This document shows, in pieces, positions 1 to 7,215 of a stretch of 64,000 nucleotides of DNA. A model generated the notes under the pieces. It had not been told where the DNA came from. It did no database searches and saw only the letters and a program-made list of their open reading frames with translations. The translations under genes and the position numbers were made by a program. Location of the stretch: assembly GCA_903924465.1 (NCBI GenBank), contig CAIYBN010000120.1, forward strand, positions 83,949 to 147,948, given 5' to 3'. Each line of letters opens with the position of its first letter. The stretch's first letter is position 1. Source of the stretch: an uncultured Myxococcales bacterium. Lineage in GTDB: Bacteria > Myxococcota_A > UBA9042.

Positions 1-553
1 GCAGGGTTGGCTGCTTGCCCCACAGGCCGGTGATCTGCGCTGGCGTGGGGCCGATGGCCAGGTCGACGAATCCAGCCGCGGGCTGCGATGGCTGGACGCA
101 GCCAAGGAATGGCACGTCGGGCACGTCGGGAGCAAGATCGCTGGGTGGCAGCGCGTCGCCGACCGCGTCATCCAGCCATACATCTGAAATCACAGGCACA
201 TCCGCCACACCGTCCGCAAGCGTTGGGTTGCCGGCATCGCCATCATCGGGCGTCCCTGCCGCATCTGTTGCGGCATCAAGCGCAGCCCCAGCGTCGGTTC
301 CATCCGGCGTCTCAGCCACATCCATGGCGGCGTCCCAACCTGCGTCGTTGGCGTCCAGCGCATCGCTTTGGGCCGCCGCATCTTTGCCCGCCAGCGCGTC
401 CTTCCCGGTGAAGTTGAACGCCACGTCCGCATCCGCGCTGCCCGCCACGTCGGCCAAATCTGCAGTCGCCGACTGGACATTGCTGCACGCGCCCAGCAAG
501 ACCAGCATCGCGCCCAGGCCCAGCCACTGCCGGGATTGCCTCTTCTCGGCCAT
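1..553 (-). CDS. Lipoprotein with Asp/Ala-rich spacer (3' end off the window)
   Basis: This gene begins at an ATG at 553 and runs leftwards off the window, so only about 184 residues are seen. The N-terminus has a basic start, a hydrophobic stretch and a lipobox ending in LLGAC near residue 22, so it should be a lipid-anchored envelope protein. A long Asp/Ala/Gly-rich low-complexity spacer follows to about residue 150, then a folded-looking start rich in Pro and Gln with one Cys. Such acidic spacers after a lipobox are common in myxobacterial-type surface lipoproteins. The Asp/Ala bias creates long antisense frames over the gene, which I disregard. No functional domain can be recognised in the visible part. 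Lipoprotein call fairly sure; function unknown. Confidence 0.75.
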   Translation of the reverse strand, partial: MAEKRQSRQWLGLGAMLVLLGACSNVQSATADLADVAGSADADVAFNFTGKDALAGKDAAAQSDALDANDAGWDAAMDVAETPDGTDAGAALDAATDAAGTPDDGDAGNPTLADGVADVPVISDVWLDDAVGDALPPSDLAPDVPDVPFLGCVQPSQPAAGFVDLAIGPTPAQITGLWGKQPTL

Positions 554-609
554 CGCCGCGTCCTCCTCTTGCCGTGACCGCGGCGCGCATTTGGCCACCG
601 CAAAGAGGC

Positions 610-638
610 AGTGTGGCGGACCCTCAGGAGAGCGTCAA
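610..638 (-). promoter_or_regulatory. Possible promoter for the 1-553 lipoprotein
   Basis: On the minus strand TTGACG (633-638) is followed after 17 bases by CACACT (610-615), about 57 bases upstream of the start codon. The -35 is good and the -10 weak. The rest of the 554-853 gap shows no convincing gene or RNA. Confidence 0.3.
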
Positions 639-853
639 GTGCGGTTTTTGTGTAAAATTGAGCGCTTCGGCTCAACGTGCGGAGGAAAATCCTGCGGCCT
701 GCCGTCAGAAAGCTTCGGCACCAAGTCGCGACCATTCGGCGTATCTGGCCCCGCGCGGCGTCATCCCAGCACCGGATGGTGTGATCGCCGATGGCGGCGG
801 TCCCACGTTCTTTGTTGCGATGGGGCGCGGTTGTCGGCACGCGGGCAACGTCG

Positions 854-1255
854 TCAGTTCCTGGCCGTCGCGCGCAGCTTTTCGGCCAGGTCCGTCGCAC
901 CGGGCACGCCGCCGGCATAGATGCGACACCCGAGGCTGGTGGTCGAGGGTACGGGCAGACCGTACAGATCGCGTCCATTGACCAGCACGGTCGGCGTCGG
1001 ATAGCCGCGGCGAATGTCCCCATCTGGCAGCGGTTCCTGGTTCGTGTCGGTAAAGGTCCAGCCACGGCCCATCGACGCGAGCGCATGCGTCAAGTTGTCG
1101 CGCAACACCGGCGTGTTGGGGCAGTCTGGGAAGCCGAGAAACTCGATGGTGGGCTGTGCATTGCGCCCTTCAGATTCGCCGCTGTTCGCCGTGACAATGC
1201 TCGTCGCACAGCCTGCGCACAGACCAACCACCAGGCAGAGTAGGCAGTTTCGCAT
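854..1255 (-). CDS. Thioredoxin-fold-like lipoprotein
   Basis: A 133-residue protein. The ATG at 1255 is chosen because it has GGGAG about nine bases upstream and directly precedes a lipoprotein signal ending in GLCAGC. A longer frame starting at 1318 would put 21 unlikely residues before the signal. After the lipobox, the FLGFPDCPNTP segment and the later GYPTPTVLVNG with a cis-Pro-like TPTV context resemble small thioredoxin/glutaredoxin-fold proteins. Only one Cys is present at the usual active-site position, so classical dithiol chemistry is doubtful. It lies 97 bases downstream of a cytochrome c lipoprotein on the same strand and could be co-transcribed with it. The fold call is inference from motifs; the substrate is unknown. 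Confidence 0.7.
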   Translation of the reverse strand: MRNCLLCLVVGLCAGCATSIVTANSGESEGRNAQPTIEFLGFPDCPNTPVLRDNLTHALASMGRGWTFTDTNQEPLPDGDIRRGYPTPTVLVNGRDLYGLPVPSTTSLGCRIYAGGVPGATDLAEKLRATARN

Positions 1256-1352
1256 CAAGAACTCCCGGCTCAGGATCATCGTTTGGCCGTGTGTCGCCAT
1301 CGCCATTGCCGCGAGCACTCACGCGGTCAAAACGCGTCCAAAGGCTGAAACT

Positions 1353-1673
1353 CTACTCGTGCACCGCATCGATGAACTCCATCAGCATCGACTGGCCGCT
1401 CGAGTAGAGGCGCGCGCGGGCGACCATGCTCGGCAGGATCGTGGGCCAACTGGTCATCGGGATGGCGTTGATGTCCGGGTGGTCGTGACAACGGCCGCAT
1501 TGGGCGATGAACAGCTTGCGGCCTTGTTCCAGCGAGTCTTCCGTCACGCCCGCAATGCGGCTCTGGGCACGCGCGATCTGCTCGGGCGAAAGTGGTCCCG
1601 GTGGTATCGCAGACTTGGGAAAGCATGCCGACAACAACAGCGCAGACAACAGCAGGACGAGACCCAGGCGCAT
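1353..1673 (-). CDS. Small monohaem cytochrome c lipoprotein
   Basis: A 106-residue protein with a lipoprotein signal (LLLSAC, Cys at about residue 17) and one CGRCH haem c attachment motif near residue 59. It should be an envelope-anchored electron carrier. A Met-containing segment after the haem motif (NAIPMTSW) could provide the distal axial ligand. The length is about right for a lone class I cytochrome c domain after a lipobox. It precedes the thioredoxin-like lipoprotein on the same strand. A partner oxidoreductase is not adjacent, so its redox role is undefined. Confidence 0.8.
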   Translation of the reverse strand: MRLGLVLLLSALLLSACFPKSAIPPGPLSPEQIARAQSRIAGVTEDSLEQGRKLFIAQCGRCHDHPDINAIPMTSWPTILPSMVARARLYSSGQSMLMEFIDAVHE

Positions 1674-1841
1674 GAAGACTCCGGTGCGGCGCGTTGGCCG
1701 GCTCGCGGTGGGACGTTAGCAGGGTCTGCCGCGGACGTCACGGCAGGTTGCGCGACCGCACCTCCTGCTCACTATCGGCCCGTTGCCCCACCGCTCCGTG
1801 CCGCGTACGATCGGCGCGAACCACCGCAACGGAGTCCCGTC

Positions 1842-2474
1842 ATGACACCCTCCGCGATCCAAGCCCTCGCCATCCTGCGCGACGGCAGCCAGTTCCAGTG
1901 GTACGTCATCCCGATGCTTTCATTCGTCTTCTACGTCTACACCGTCGAAGTCCAGCGCCGCGACTGGAGCCTCGTGCTCGCCGGCCTCGCTTTTTGGGGC
2001 ATGGACTGGTTCAACGAAATCTGGAACGCCCTGGTGCTCCACTTCACCGGCTTCGCACCCGTCTGGGGCGCGCCGGGCAAGACCGCGTTCCTGATCCTCG
2101 TCGGCCTCAACATCGAAATCATGTTCATGTTCGCAGTGTCCGGCATCATCTGGTGCAAGATGCTGTTGCCCAACAAAGCCGACCGCATCCTCGGCGTGCC
2201 CAACCGCTGGTTCATCGCGTGCGCCGGCTCAGCGTTTTGCGTGGTCATCGAATACCTGCTGAACGGCGTCGGCGCCTTGACCTGGGACTATCCGTGGTGG
2301 GGACGCAGCGCGCCGTGGCTGATTTTCCTCTTTGGCTACCTGACGTTCTTCGTCGTGGCGTTCTGGGTGTTCGACAGAGAGCGGGTGGCCGCCAAGGTGC
2401 GGGTCGTAGCCGCCTTGTGGGCGCTGGACGCGGTGTGTTTGGGCGTGTTTGCCGGGTGGTTGGGGTGGATTTGA
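1842..2474 (+). CDS. Polytopic integral membrane protein, function unknown
   Basis: A 210-residue protein. The ATG at 1842 has GGAG eight bases upstream; the frame is open much further upstream but without a plausible signal or ribosome site. I see about six hydrophobic helices with many Trp and Phe residues (for example FWGMDWFNEIWNAL and WDYPWWGRSAPW). No enzymatic motif is recognised. It is transcribed divergently from the cytochrome c lipoprotein and converges on the next gene, so it appears to be a single-gene unit. Real-gene confidence is high because of the GC-rich third positions and the coherent membrane profile. Confidence 0.75.
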   Translation: MTPSAIQALAILRDGSQFQWYVIPMLSFVFYVYTVEVQRRDWSLVLAGLAFWGMDWFNEIWNALVLHFTGFAPVWGAPGKTAFLILVGLNIEIMFMFAVSGIIWCKMLLPNKADRILGVPNRWFIACAGSAFCVVIEYLLNGVGALTWDYPWWGRSAPWLIFLFGYLTFFVVAFWVFDRERVAAKVRVVAALWALDAVCLGVFAGWLGWI

Positions 2475-2524
2475 GGCGGGGCTCGGTGCGGACGTGGGGA
2501 GCGGCACCTCGTGCGCGCCAATGC

Positions 2525-2558
2525 CGACAAAAGCCGCCCCAGTTCCCCAGGACGGCCT
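2525..2558 (-). terminator. Intrinsic terminator, first of two identical copies
   Basis: Read on the minus strand just past the gene ending at 2571, a GCCGTCC arm pairs with GGGCGGC (one G-U) around a 10-base loop and is followed by CTTTTG. The same 34 bases recur exactly at 4172-4205. Confidence 0.65.
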
Positions 2559-2570
2559 CTGCCGCTTCAC

Positions 2571-2894
2571 TCACCCCCGTCCCTCCGTCACCGGCCGAAA
2601 CTCCTTCAACTGCGGCGCCTTCACCCCAAATGTAAACTCCGCCGCCTTCACGACCTTGGCCCGCAGGCCGTCGGCCTTCTTCGCCTCGGCGTTCAGCTGC
2701 TGGGTGAGCAGCGCCACCGCCTGCTTGGCGTTCTCCTGCTTGGCGTTGAGGCTCTCGATGTTCGTGTTGCTCACCGCCAGCGCGGCGGCGATGGGCTTGA
2801 CCTCCGCGGGCAGCTCCGCGGCGTGGGTCTTGGCGCCGGCAATGGCGAGGTTGTTGCGGCTGACGCGCTCAGCCAGAGACATACGTTGCGACAT
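2571..2894 (-). CDS. Small coiled-coil protein, unknown function
   Basis: A 107-residue protein. The ATG at 2894 is preceded by a very strong AGGAGG site, so this start is preferred over the long upstream extension of the frame. The sequence is rich in Ala, Lys, Gln and Glu with heptad-like spacing through residues 35-90 and has no signal peptide, membrane segment or Cys. This suggests a cytoplasmic helical or coiled-coil protein. It is followed at once by a strong intrinsic terminator and has a 278-base gap upstream, so it is probably monocistronic. I do not recognise a family. Confidence 0.75.
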   Translation of the reverse strand: MSQRMSLAERVSRNNLAIAGAKTHAAELPAEVKPIAAALAVSNTNIESLNAKQENAKQAVALLTQQLNAEAKKADGLRAKVVKAAEFTFGVKAPQLKEFRPVTEGRG

Positions 2895-3172
2895 GCGGTT
2901 CCTCCTGACACGCCGTGTTGGTTGGGTCGGCGGCGCCTCATAACGTCGCGCTGGGAAGGGAATTGTCAATTTTTCCGCGGGCGCGGGCCAAAATGCCCCG
3001 GACAGCGGGCGCCCGGGTTGTAGCGAGCGGATTCGACCCGCGGGCGTCATTTCCCGAAGGCGGGCGGACACTGCCCGGGCTCGGGCGGAGAGAGTCCGTT
3101 GGTGCAGGGCCGACGCCCGATGGCGGGCGGAGGGATCACGGGGGTGTTGGGCGAGTGCCCGGGTGCTGGACG

Positions 3173-3657
3173 CTATCGCTCCAGCGACGCCAGGACGGCG
3201 TTCAGTCCCGCGACCACGGGCGGCAAGTCCTGCGCCACGATGCGCCAGAGCACATCGAGATCCACGGCGTCGTATCCATGAATCAAGCGGTTGCGCATGG
3301 CAATGATGCCGCGCCACGGAATGCCGGGGTGGGCCGCGCGAACGTCGTCAGGCACGCGCGTCGCCGCCTCGCCGACGATCTCGACGAGCCGGGTCAGGAC
3401 CAAACATGCTGAACTCAGTCGGACACCAAGCTCTTGTGGTCAGATCTGTTGCATTTCGGACTGGGACCGCGAGCGTGCACCTCCGGTGGCACGCCGCGGA
3501 TCGCGAACGTTTGATCTCGAACTTCGGCCAGCGTGTATGGCTCCAGCGTGCGATCCGCGTCGAGGTCTTCGCGCACACGCCCCTCGCTCATCGCGAGCGC
3601 TTCGGCCGCATGGTCGCGCATTTGCAGGATGAAAATCCGCGCGTCATGCCGCGACAT
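3173..3657 (-). pseudogene. hepT: HepT (HEPN-domain RNase toxin) gene split by a repeat insertion
   Basis: The two halves of a HepT protein lie on either side of a 137-bp repeat. Residues from 3657 to 3541 give the N-terminal helix (MSRHDARIFILQMRDHA...). Sequence from 3403 to 3173 gives the rest, including the HEPN RNase motif R-N-R-L-I-H-G-Y. Joining 3541 directly to 3403 rebuilds RTLE-LVLTRL in frame, which matches the usual HepT helix. The insert length is not a multiple of three and the frame from 3657 closes inside it. The right part could only start at a TTG that is an original internal Leu codon. HepT is the toxin of the MntA/HepT system; its start overlaps the end of the antitoxin gene. 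The toxin is therefore probably inactive. Confidence 0.8.
3404..3540 (+). mobile_element. MITE-like repeat, family 1 copy A (inside hepT)
   Basis: A 137-bp copy whose limits are set by the hepT reading frame it interrupts. The left end is ACATGCTGAACTCAG. The right end, read inward, is CCATACACGCTGGCCGAAG, giving imperfect inverted ends. A central hairpin at 3467-3499 has arms CCGCG-A-GCGTGC and GCACGC-CGCGG. No target duplication is clear. Confidence 0.75.
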
Positions 3658-3937
3658 GCAGGACCTCGGCCTCGGCGATGACGGCGGCGCGAAAGTGCGG
3701 ACTCAGGAATCCGGCCGTCTGCAAGTCGACGCGGCGTCCCAGCAAAGCACTCAGTTCGTCCTCAAGCGCAAAGAAGCCAAAGCCCGGGGCACGTCCCGGC
3801 GCAAACGCCACGAGGATGTCGACATCGCTCTCCGCCCTGAAGTCGGAACGCAGCGCGGAGCCAAAGACCGCCAACCGGACGATGCCGTGGCGGCGGCAGA
3901 AGTCGGCAAGTTGGGCGCGATCGATGGCGAGATGCAT
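3644..3937 (-). CDS. mntA: MntA-type nucleotidyltransferase antitoxin
   Basis: A 97-residue minimal nucleotidyltransferase. It carries the GSALRSDF nucleotide-binding motif followed by the SDVDILV metal-binding Asp pair, the hallmark of MNT-fold antitoxins that modify and neutralise HepT. Length and order (mntA then hepT, overlapping by 14 bases) match known MntA/HepT modules. The catalytic Asp residues are present, so the protein should be active even though its partner gene is broken. A weak promoter-like TTGACG (4011-4016) lies upstream. The 3938-4229 gap otherwise holds only the terminator of the ribosomal operon. Confidence 0.85.
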   Translation of the reverse strand: MHLAIDRAQLADFCRRHGIVRLAVFGSALRSDFRAESDVDILVAFAPGRAPGFGFFALEDELSALLGRRVDLQTAGFLSPHFRAAVIAEAEVLHVAA

Positions 3938-4171
3938 GCTGTCCGTCCATGTGCCAGCGCGCCAATGCGGCCGCGCGCCGTGTTGTGACTCTGCATCCCG
4001 CTCGGCGCGGCGTCAACCGGCTGCGCCACCGGCGCGATCAAGAGCGACCGGAAGGTCGCAAAGCGCGCCCCGAGCCGCACGCATCACGGCGCCGGCTGCC
4101 GCTGCGAGCGCACTGGCAGACGCGAGCGTTCCGAAATCGGCCCTTCCGGCTCCGAGCGTCACCCGCCAAGA

Positions 4172-4205
4172 CGACAAAAGCCGCCCCAGTTCCCCAGGAC
4201 GGCCT
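4172..4205 (-). terminator. Intrinsic terminator of the ribosomal operon (identical to 2525-2558)
   Basis: This lies 25 bases past the rplI stop on the minus strand. The preceding AAAG extends the stem to about 11 pairs before the T-run. It is an exact 34-base duplicate of the terminator at 2525-2558. Confidence 0.7.
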
Positions 4206-4229
4206 TTGCCCAAACTCACACCCGCTGAC

Positions 4230-4676
4230 TCAGTCCGCAGACTCGATGTTCAGCGTAATCTTCGCCACCACATCGCCATGCAACTTCGCGGTAAGCGCGA
4301 ACTCGCCCAGCGCCTTGATGTTCTCCGGCACGACCAGGTCGCGACGGTCGAGGTTGAAGCCCTGCTCGGCCAGCAACTCGGCGATTTCGCGCGTCGTCAC
4401 GGTACCAAACAGCTTGCCATCCTCGCCGGCGTGGCGCTTGACGGTCAGGGTCACACCGTTGAGCTTCTCCGCGACCGTCATGGCTTCAGCTTTCGCCTTG
4501 GCCAGACGCGACGCGACCATCGCTTTCTTGTGTGCCATCTCGCCCACGGCGCGCTCGTTGGCGAGCATCGCCAGGTTGCGCGGCAGCAGGTAATTGCGGC
4601 CAAAACCGTCGGCCACCGTCAGGATATCGCCAATTTTGCCCACGTTGGGCACGTTTTCACGCAGAATGACTTTCAT
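4230..4676 (-). CDS. rplI: 50S ribosomal protein bL9
   Basis: A 148-residue protein with the complete bL9 architecture. The N-terminal rRNA-binding domain contains GKIGD and DGFGRNYLLPR, followed by the long connecting helix and the C-terminal domain (HAGEDGKLFGTVT). Length is typical. It is the last gene of the rplY-pth-rpsF-rpsR-rplI operon, starting 10 bases after rpsR, and is followed by an intrinsic terminator. Confidence 0.97.
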   Translation of the reverse strand: MKVILRENVPNVGKIGDILTVADGFGRNYLLPRNLAMLANERAVGEMAHKKAMVASRLAKAKAEAMTVAEKLNGVTLTVKRHAGEDGKLFGTVTTREIAELLAEQGFNLDRRDLVVPENIKALGEFALTAKLHGDVVAKITLNIESAD

Positions 4677-4686
4677 GGCGAGCTCC

Positions 4687-4974
4687 TTAATCCGCGGTCG
4701 CGCTGGAGAACGGCATCAGCGCCATGATGCGGGCGCGCTTGATCGCTTCCTGCAACTGTCGCTGGTGCGGTGCACACACGCCGGAAATGCGCCGGGGCAC
4801 GATCTTGCCGCGTTCAGAGATGAACCGCTTCAACATGCTGGGCGTTTTGTAGTCAATGTAGAGCGTCTTGTCGGCGCAGAACGGGCACACCTTGCGGCGG
4901 CCAAAGCGGCGCTGACGTGCGGGTTCAGCCGCGGCGCCATTCGGATCGTTTTCTTTTTTCATGGTTGGCTTCAT
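4687..4974 (-). CDS. rpsR: 30S ribosomal protein bS18
   Basis: A 95-residue bS18 with the conserved core [16 protein letters not shown] and the terminal R-x-R-x-M-A region. It is a Cys-containing form: CPFC near residue 31 and a Cys in SGVCAPHQ could bind zinc. Its ATG overlaps the rpsF stop in an ATGA junction, indicating translational coupling with bS6, its partner on the 30S platform. An internal ATG (MKKEN) four codons downstream is an alternative start. Confidence 0.97.
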   Translation of the reverse strand: MKPTMKKENDPNGAAAEPARQRRFGRRKVCPFCADKTLYIDYKTPSMLKRFISERGKIVPRRISGVCAPHQRQLQEAIKRARIMALMPFSSATAD

Positions 4975-5435
4975 ACGAGGTCGTCCTCCATGCCGTCGTC
5001 CATGTCGTCGCGACGACCACGGCTGCTGCGGTATTCATCGGCGCGGCGAAGGTACTGTTCTTCTTCGTCCTCTTCGCGCTCCGGGGTCAAGCTCTCGACG
5101 CGCTTGACTTGTTCCTCGAGGTCGAACGACTCCAGCTTGGCCAGCTCGCTCAAACGAACGGTCTGGTAGCGGATCACGTCCGGCGACAAGCGCAGCTGGC
5201 GTTCCAGCTCCTTGATGAAGGCAGGCGCCGCCAGGTAGCCGTAGTACCAGTAGTTGCCCTTCTTGTGTTTGGCGACTTCGTAGGCCAGCTTGCGCTTGCC
5301 CCAATCCACCAGCTTCAGCTCAGCACCACCCACCGTCTCAAGCGACTTGGCCAGACGAACGCGGATTTTCTCCACGGTCTCTGCTTCCGCTTCCGGCTGG
5401 GTGATGAACAGTGTTTCGTATAGACGAACCAGCAT
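4971..5435 (-). CDS. rpsF: 30S ribosomal protein bS6
   Basis: A 154-residue bS6. The ferredoxin-like core carries YETLFI, the GKRKLAYEV strand and the [10 protein letters not shown] segment. After about residue 105 there is an extended, highly charged tail (EREEDEEEQ, then [10 protein letters not shown]), so the protein is longer than the usual core; acidic tails occur in this family. The start has GGGAGAG just upstream. It pairs with bS18, encoded next with a 4-base overlap. Confidence 0.96.
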   Translation of the reverse strand: MLVRLYETLFITQPEAEAETVEKIRVRLAKSLETVGGAELKLVDWGKRKLAYEVAKHKKGNYWYYGYLAAPAFIKELERQLRLSPDVIRYQTVRLSELAKLESFDLEEQVKRVESLTPEREEDEEEQYLRRADEYRSSRGRRDDMDDGMEDDLV

Positions 5436-5552
5436 GTTCTTACTCTCTCCCTATGGTTCCGCAACACAGTGCTGCGTTTGCGGGACGATTCCCGCAGGGT
5501 TCGCCACCGGCAAATCCGGCGGCGTTCTTCGGACCGCTCTTTGCGGTCTCGT
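5436..5552 (-). promoter_or_regulatory. Structured rpsF leader
   Basis: The 117 bases before rpsF contain two perfect hairpins on the minus strand: GACCGC/GCGGTC at 5532-5548 and TGCGGGA/TCCCGCA at 5479-5496. Neither has a T-run, so they do not look like terminators. rpsF leaders often bind the S6:S18 pair for feedback control. I cannot match the known motif by eye, so a regulatory role is inference. Confidence 0.4.
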
Positions 5553-6179
5553 TCACTTCGGCGGCACTCCGCTTGCCGGAGCCACACCGTTGACCTTGTT
5601 CATCGCCGCCCGCACGCCCATGCGCAGGCACGCGTCGACCGCGTCACGCGCGCGATCCAGCACTTGCGGCAGCTCGGCCCGCTCCAGCGGCGAAAAGGGC
5701 ATCAGCACCCAGTCCACCACTTCGCCCTTGCCAGGCTCCGGCCGACCAATCCCCAGCCGAATCCGCGCGTAACCTGGACTCGCCAGTTGCGCGTGCAGCG
5801 ACTTGAGACCGTTGTGCCCGCCGTGCCCGCCGCCCAGCTTGATCTGCACCCGGCCAAAGGCCAGATCCAGATCGTCGTGCAGCACCAGCACTTCTTCAGC
5901 GGTGATGCCAAAGAACGCGCACATCGCCTGGGTCGGATGCCCGGACAGGTTCATGAACGTACCGGGCTTGAGCAGCAGCAGTTCCTTGTCAGCAATCCAC
6001 GCTTTCGCGAAATCGCCGTTGAACTTCTGCTGCCATTGCACCGGCCCAACCAAGCGGTCCAGCGCCATCCACCCGACATTATGCCGCGTTTCCGCGTACT
6101 TCTTGCCGGGATTGCCCAGCGCGACGATCGCGCGGATCGGCACTTCAGGCGGCAGTGGTTTTTGCTCGGGCTTGGCCAT
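5553..6179 (-). CDS. pth: Peptidyl-tRNA hydrolase
   Basis: This enzyme releases tRNA from stalled peptidyl-tRNA in the cytoplasm. Motifs fit Pth: LGNPGKKY, the catalytic His in ETRHNVGW, KPGTFMNLSG, the catalytic Asp in LHDDLDL and GGGHGGHNGLKS. I start it at the ATG at 6179, giving 208 residues; an in-frame ATG at 6212 would add 11 residues without a better ribosome site. It lies between rplY and rpsF, a common bacterial arrangement. Confidence 0.95.
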   Translation of the reverse strand: MAKPEQKPLPPEVPIRAIVALGNPGKKYAETRHNVGWMALDRLVGPVQWQQKFNGDFAKAWIADKELLLLKPGTFMNLSGHPTQAMCAFFGITAEEVLVLHDDLDLAFGRVQIKLGGGHGGHNGLKSLHAQLASPGYARIRLGIGRPEPGKGEVVDWVLMPFSPLERAELPQVLDRARDAVDACLRMGVRAAMNKVNGVAPASGVPPK

Positions 6180-6251
6180 GACCAGCTCACACTTCGACGG
6201 AAATCCAACCATTCCGCACAGGAACGGCCGTACGGATTGTCAGCCGTTCGA

Positions 6252-6851
6252 CTACTTCTTCTTGGGCGCTTCCTCGACCTTTTCTTCCGCCTTGACGGCG
6301 AACAGCTCGAGAATCTTGAAGGTCTTCTTGAAAACCGGCACCACGCCCGCGGGCAGCGGCAGGCCTTCCGCCATCATCACAAAGCCGTTCTCAAACGGCG
6401 TGACGTCGATCTCGATGCTCTTCGGCAGCGTCTCCGGCGTGCAGGACACCTTGACGTGGCGCGTGATGAACTCCAGACGACCACCGGCTTTTTGGCCCGC
6501 GGAACGACCCGAGAGGATCACCGGCAGCGTAACAATCATCTGCGTGTCCGGCTGGACGAGCAGCAGGTCGACGTGCTCCAGCTGACGGGTCAGCGGGTCG
6601 AGCTGCACTTCCTTGGCGATCGCCAGGTAGCTGCCGCCGCCCTGCACTTCCAACTGAAACAACTGGTTGCGACCGTACGGGCTGGTCAGGCCTTTGCGCA
6701 GCTGGCGCGGCTCGACGGCGATCGGCGTGGACGGCGTGCCGGCCCCGTACATGATCGCGGGCAGCAGGCCGGCGCGGCGGATTTTCTTGGAGATGCCAGA
6801 ACCCGACAGGTGGCGCGGGCGAACGGCAAGCGGAAAGGTAGGCAGCGACAT
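6252..6851 (-). CDS. rplY: 50S ribosomal protein bL25/CTC family
   Basis: A 199-residue protein of the long (Ctc) bL25 type that binds 5S rRNA. The N-terminal domain has the expected R-x-x-G-x-x-P-A-I-M-Y-G pattern, and the long beta domain ends in a Lys/Glu-rich tail. The ATG at 6851 has GGAG nine bases upstream. It is the first gene of the ribosomal operon, driven by the promoter at 7012-7039 through a leader of about 150 bases. Confidence 0.94.
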   Translation of the reverse strand: MSLPTFPLAVRPRHLSGSGISKKIRRAGLLPAIMYGAGTPSTPIAVEPRQLRKGLTSPYGRNQLFQLEVQGGGSYLAIAKEVQLDPLTRQLEHVDLLLVQPDTQMIVTLPVILSGRSAGQKAGGRLEFITRHVKVSCTPETLPKSIEIDVTPFENGFVMMAEGLPLPAGVVPVFKKTFKILELFAVKAEEKVEEAPKKK

Positions 6852-7011
6852 GAGAGGCTCCAGTGACCATTTCGTCCGGGCGACACCGCTGTGGCGTCTG
6901 CGCGGCAGCAGGGGAGCCTTAGCCCTTGTCCTGCTGGCAGTCCCGGTTTCCCTAGAAACTGCGCCGAGTTAGACCGCGAGACGGCGGATTGCCGGGAACG
7001 CGGGGAGCGCA

Positions 7012-7039
7012 AGTATAGAGGATGATTGCAGCACGTCAA
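7012..7039 (-). promoter_or_regulatory. Promoter of the rplY-pth-rpsF-rpsR-rplI operon
   Basis: On the minus strand TTGACG (7034-7039), a 16-base spacer and TATACT (7012-7017) form a good housekeeping promoter. Transcription would begin near 7004, leaving a leader of about 150 bases with GC-rich pairing potential before rplY. No tRNA is seen in this leader. Confidence 0.65.
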
Positions 7040-7068
7040 TCGGCGAATGGCTTTCCGGGTCCCAAGTC

Positions 7069-7210
7069 CACCAGTGAATTTACCTGGGCCACCGATTCTG
7101 GATGCAGTTCAAGGAGCTAGCCAAAACTGCCCCGCAGGCGACCTTAGCGGTCGTCAAGGGGTGGTTTTGGCGCGGCGACGCAGAAATGCGCCAGAAGCGG
7201 TGGATCCAGG
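7069..7210 (+). mobile_element. MITE-like repeat, family 2 copy 1
   Basis: This shares with copies at 10319-10500 and 27735-27871 the block CCGATTCTGGATGCAG at one end and GCGACGCAGAAATGCGCCAG near the other. The ends form an imperfect inverted repeat of the type GCCTGG-N9-TTCTGG. Internal hairpins include CGACC/GGTCG and TGGCGC/GCGCCA. It ends five bases before the stop of the next minus-strand gene. Confidence 0.7.
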
Positions 7211-7215
7211 GGCTC

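Noticed and set aside
3173..3403. Separate 76-residue HEPN protein starting at TTG 3403
   Set aside because: The TTG is the internal Leu codon of the original hepT; no ribosome site is present, so I treat it as the 3' half of a disrupted gene.
4013..4219. 68-residue frame between mntA and rplI
   Set aside because: It overlaps the intrinsic terminator and has no ribosome site or recognisable composition.
5425..5434. AACATGCTGG at the rpsF start resembling the family 1 end
   Set aside because: It is the rpsF start codon context, lacks CTAA and any other repeat sequence nearby.
7102..7215. Open frame MQFKELA... in family 2 repeats
   Set aside because: It continues into antisense of the methyltransferase and differs completely in the middle of copy 2; repeat sequence, not a gene.
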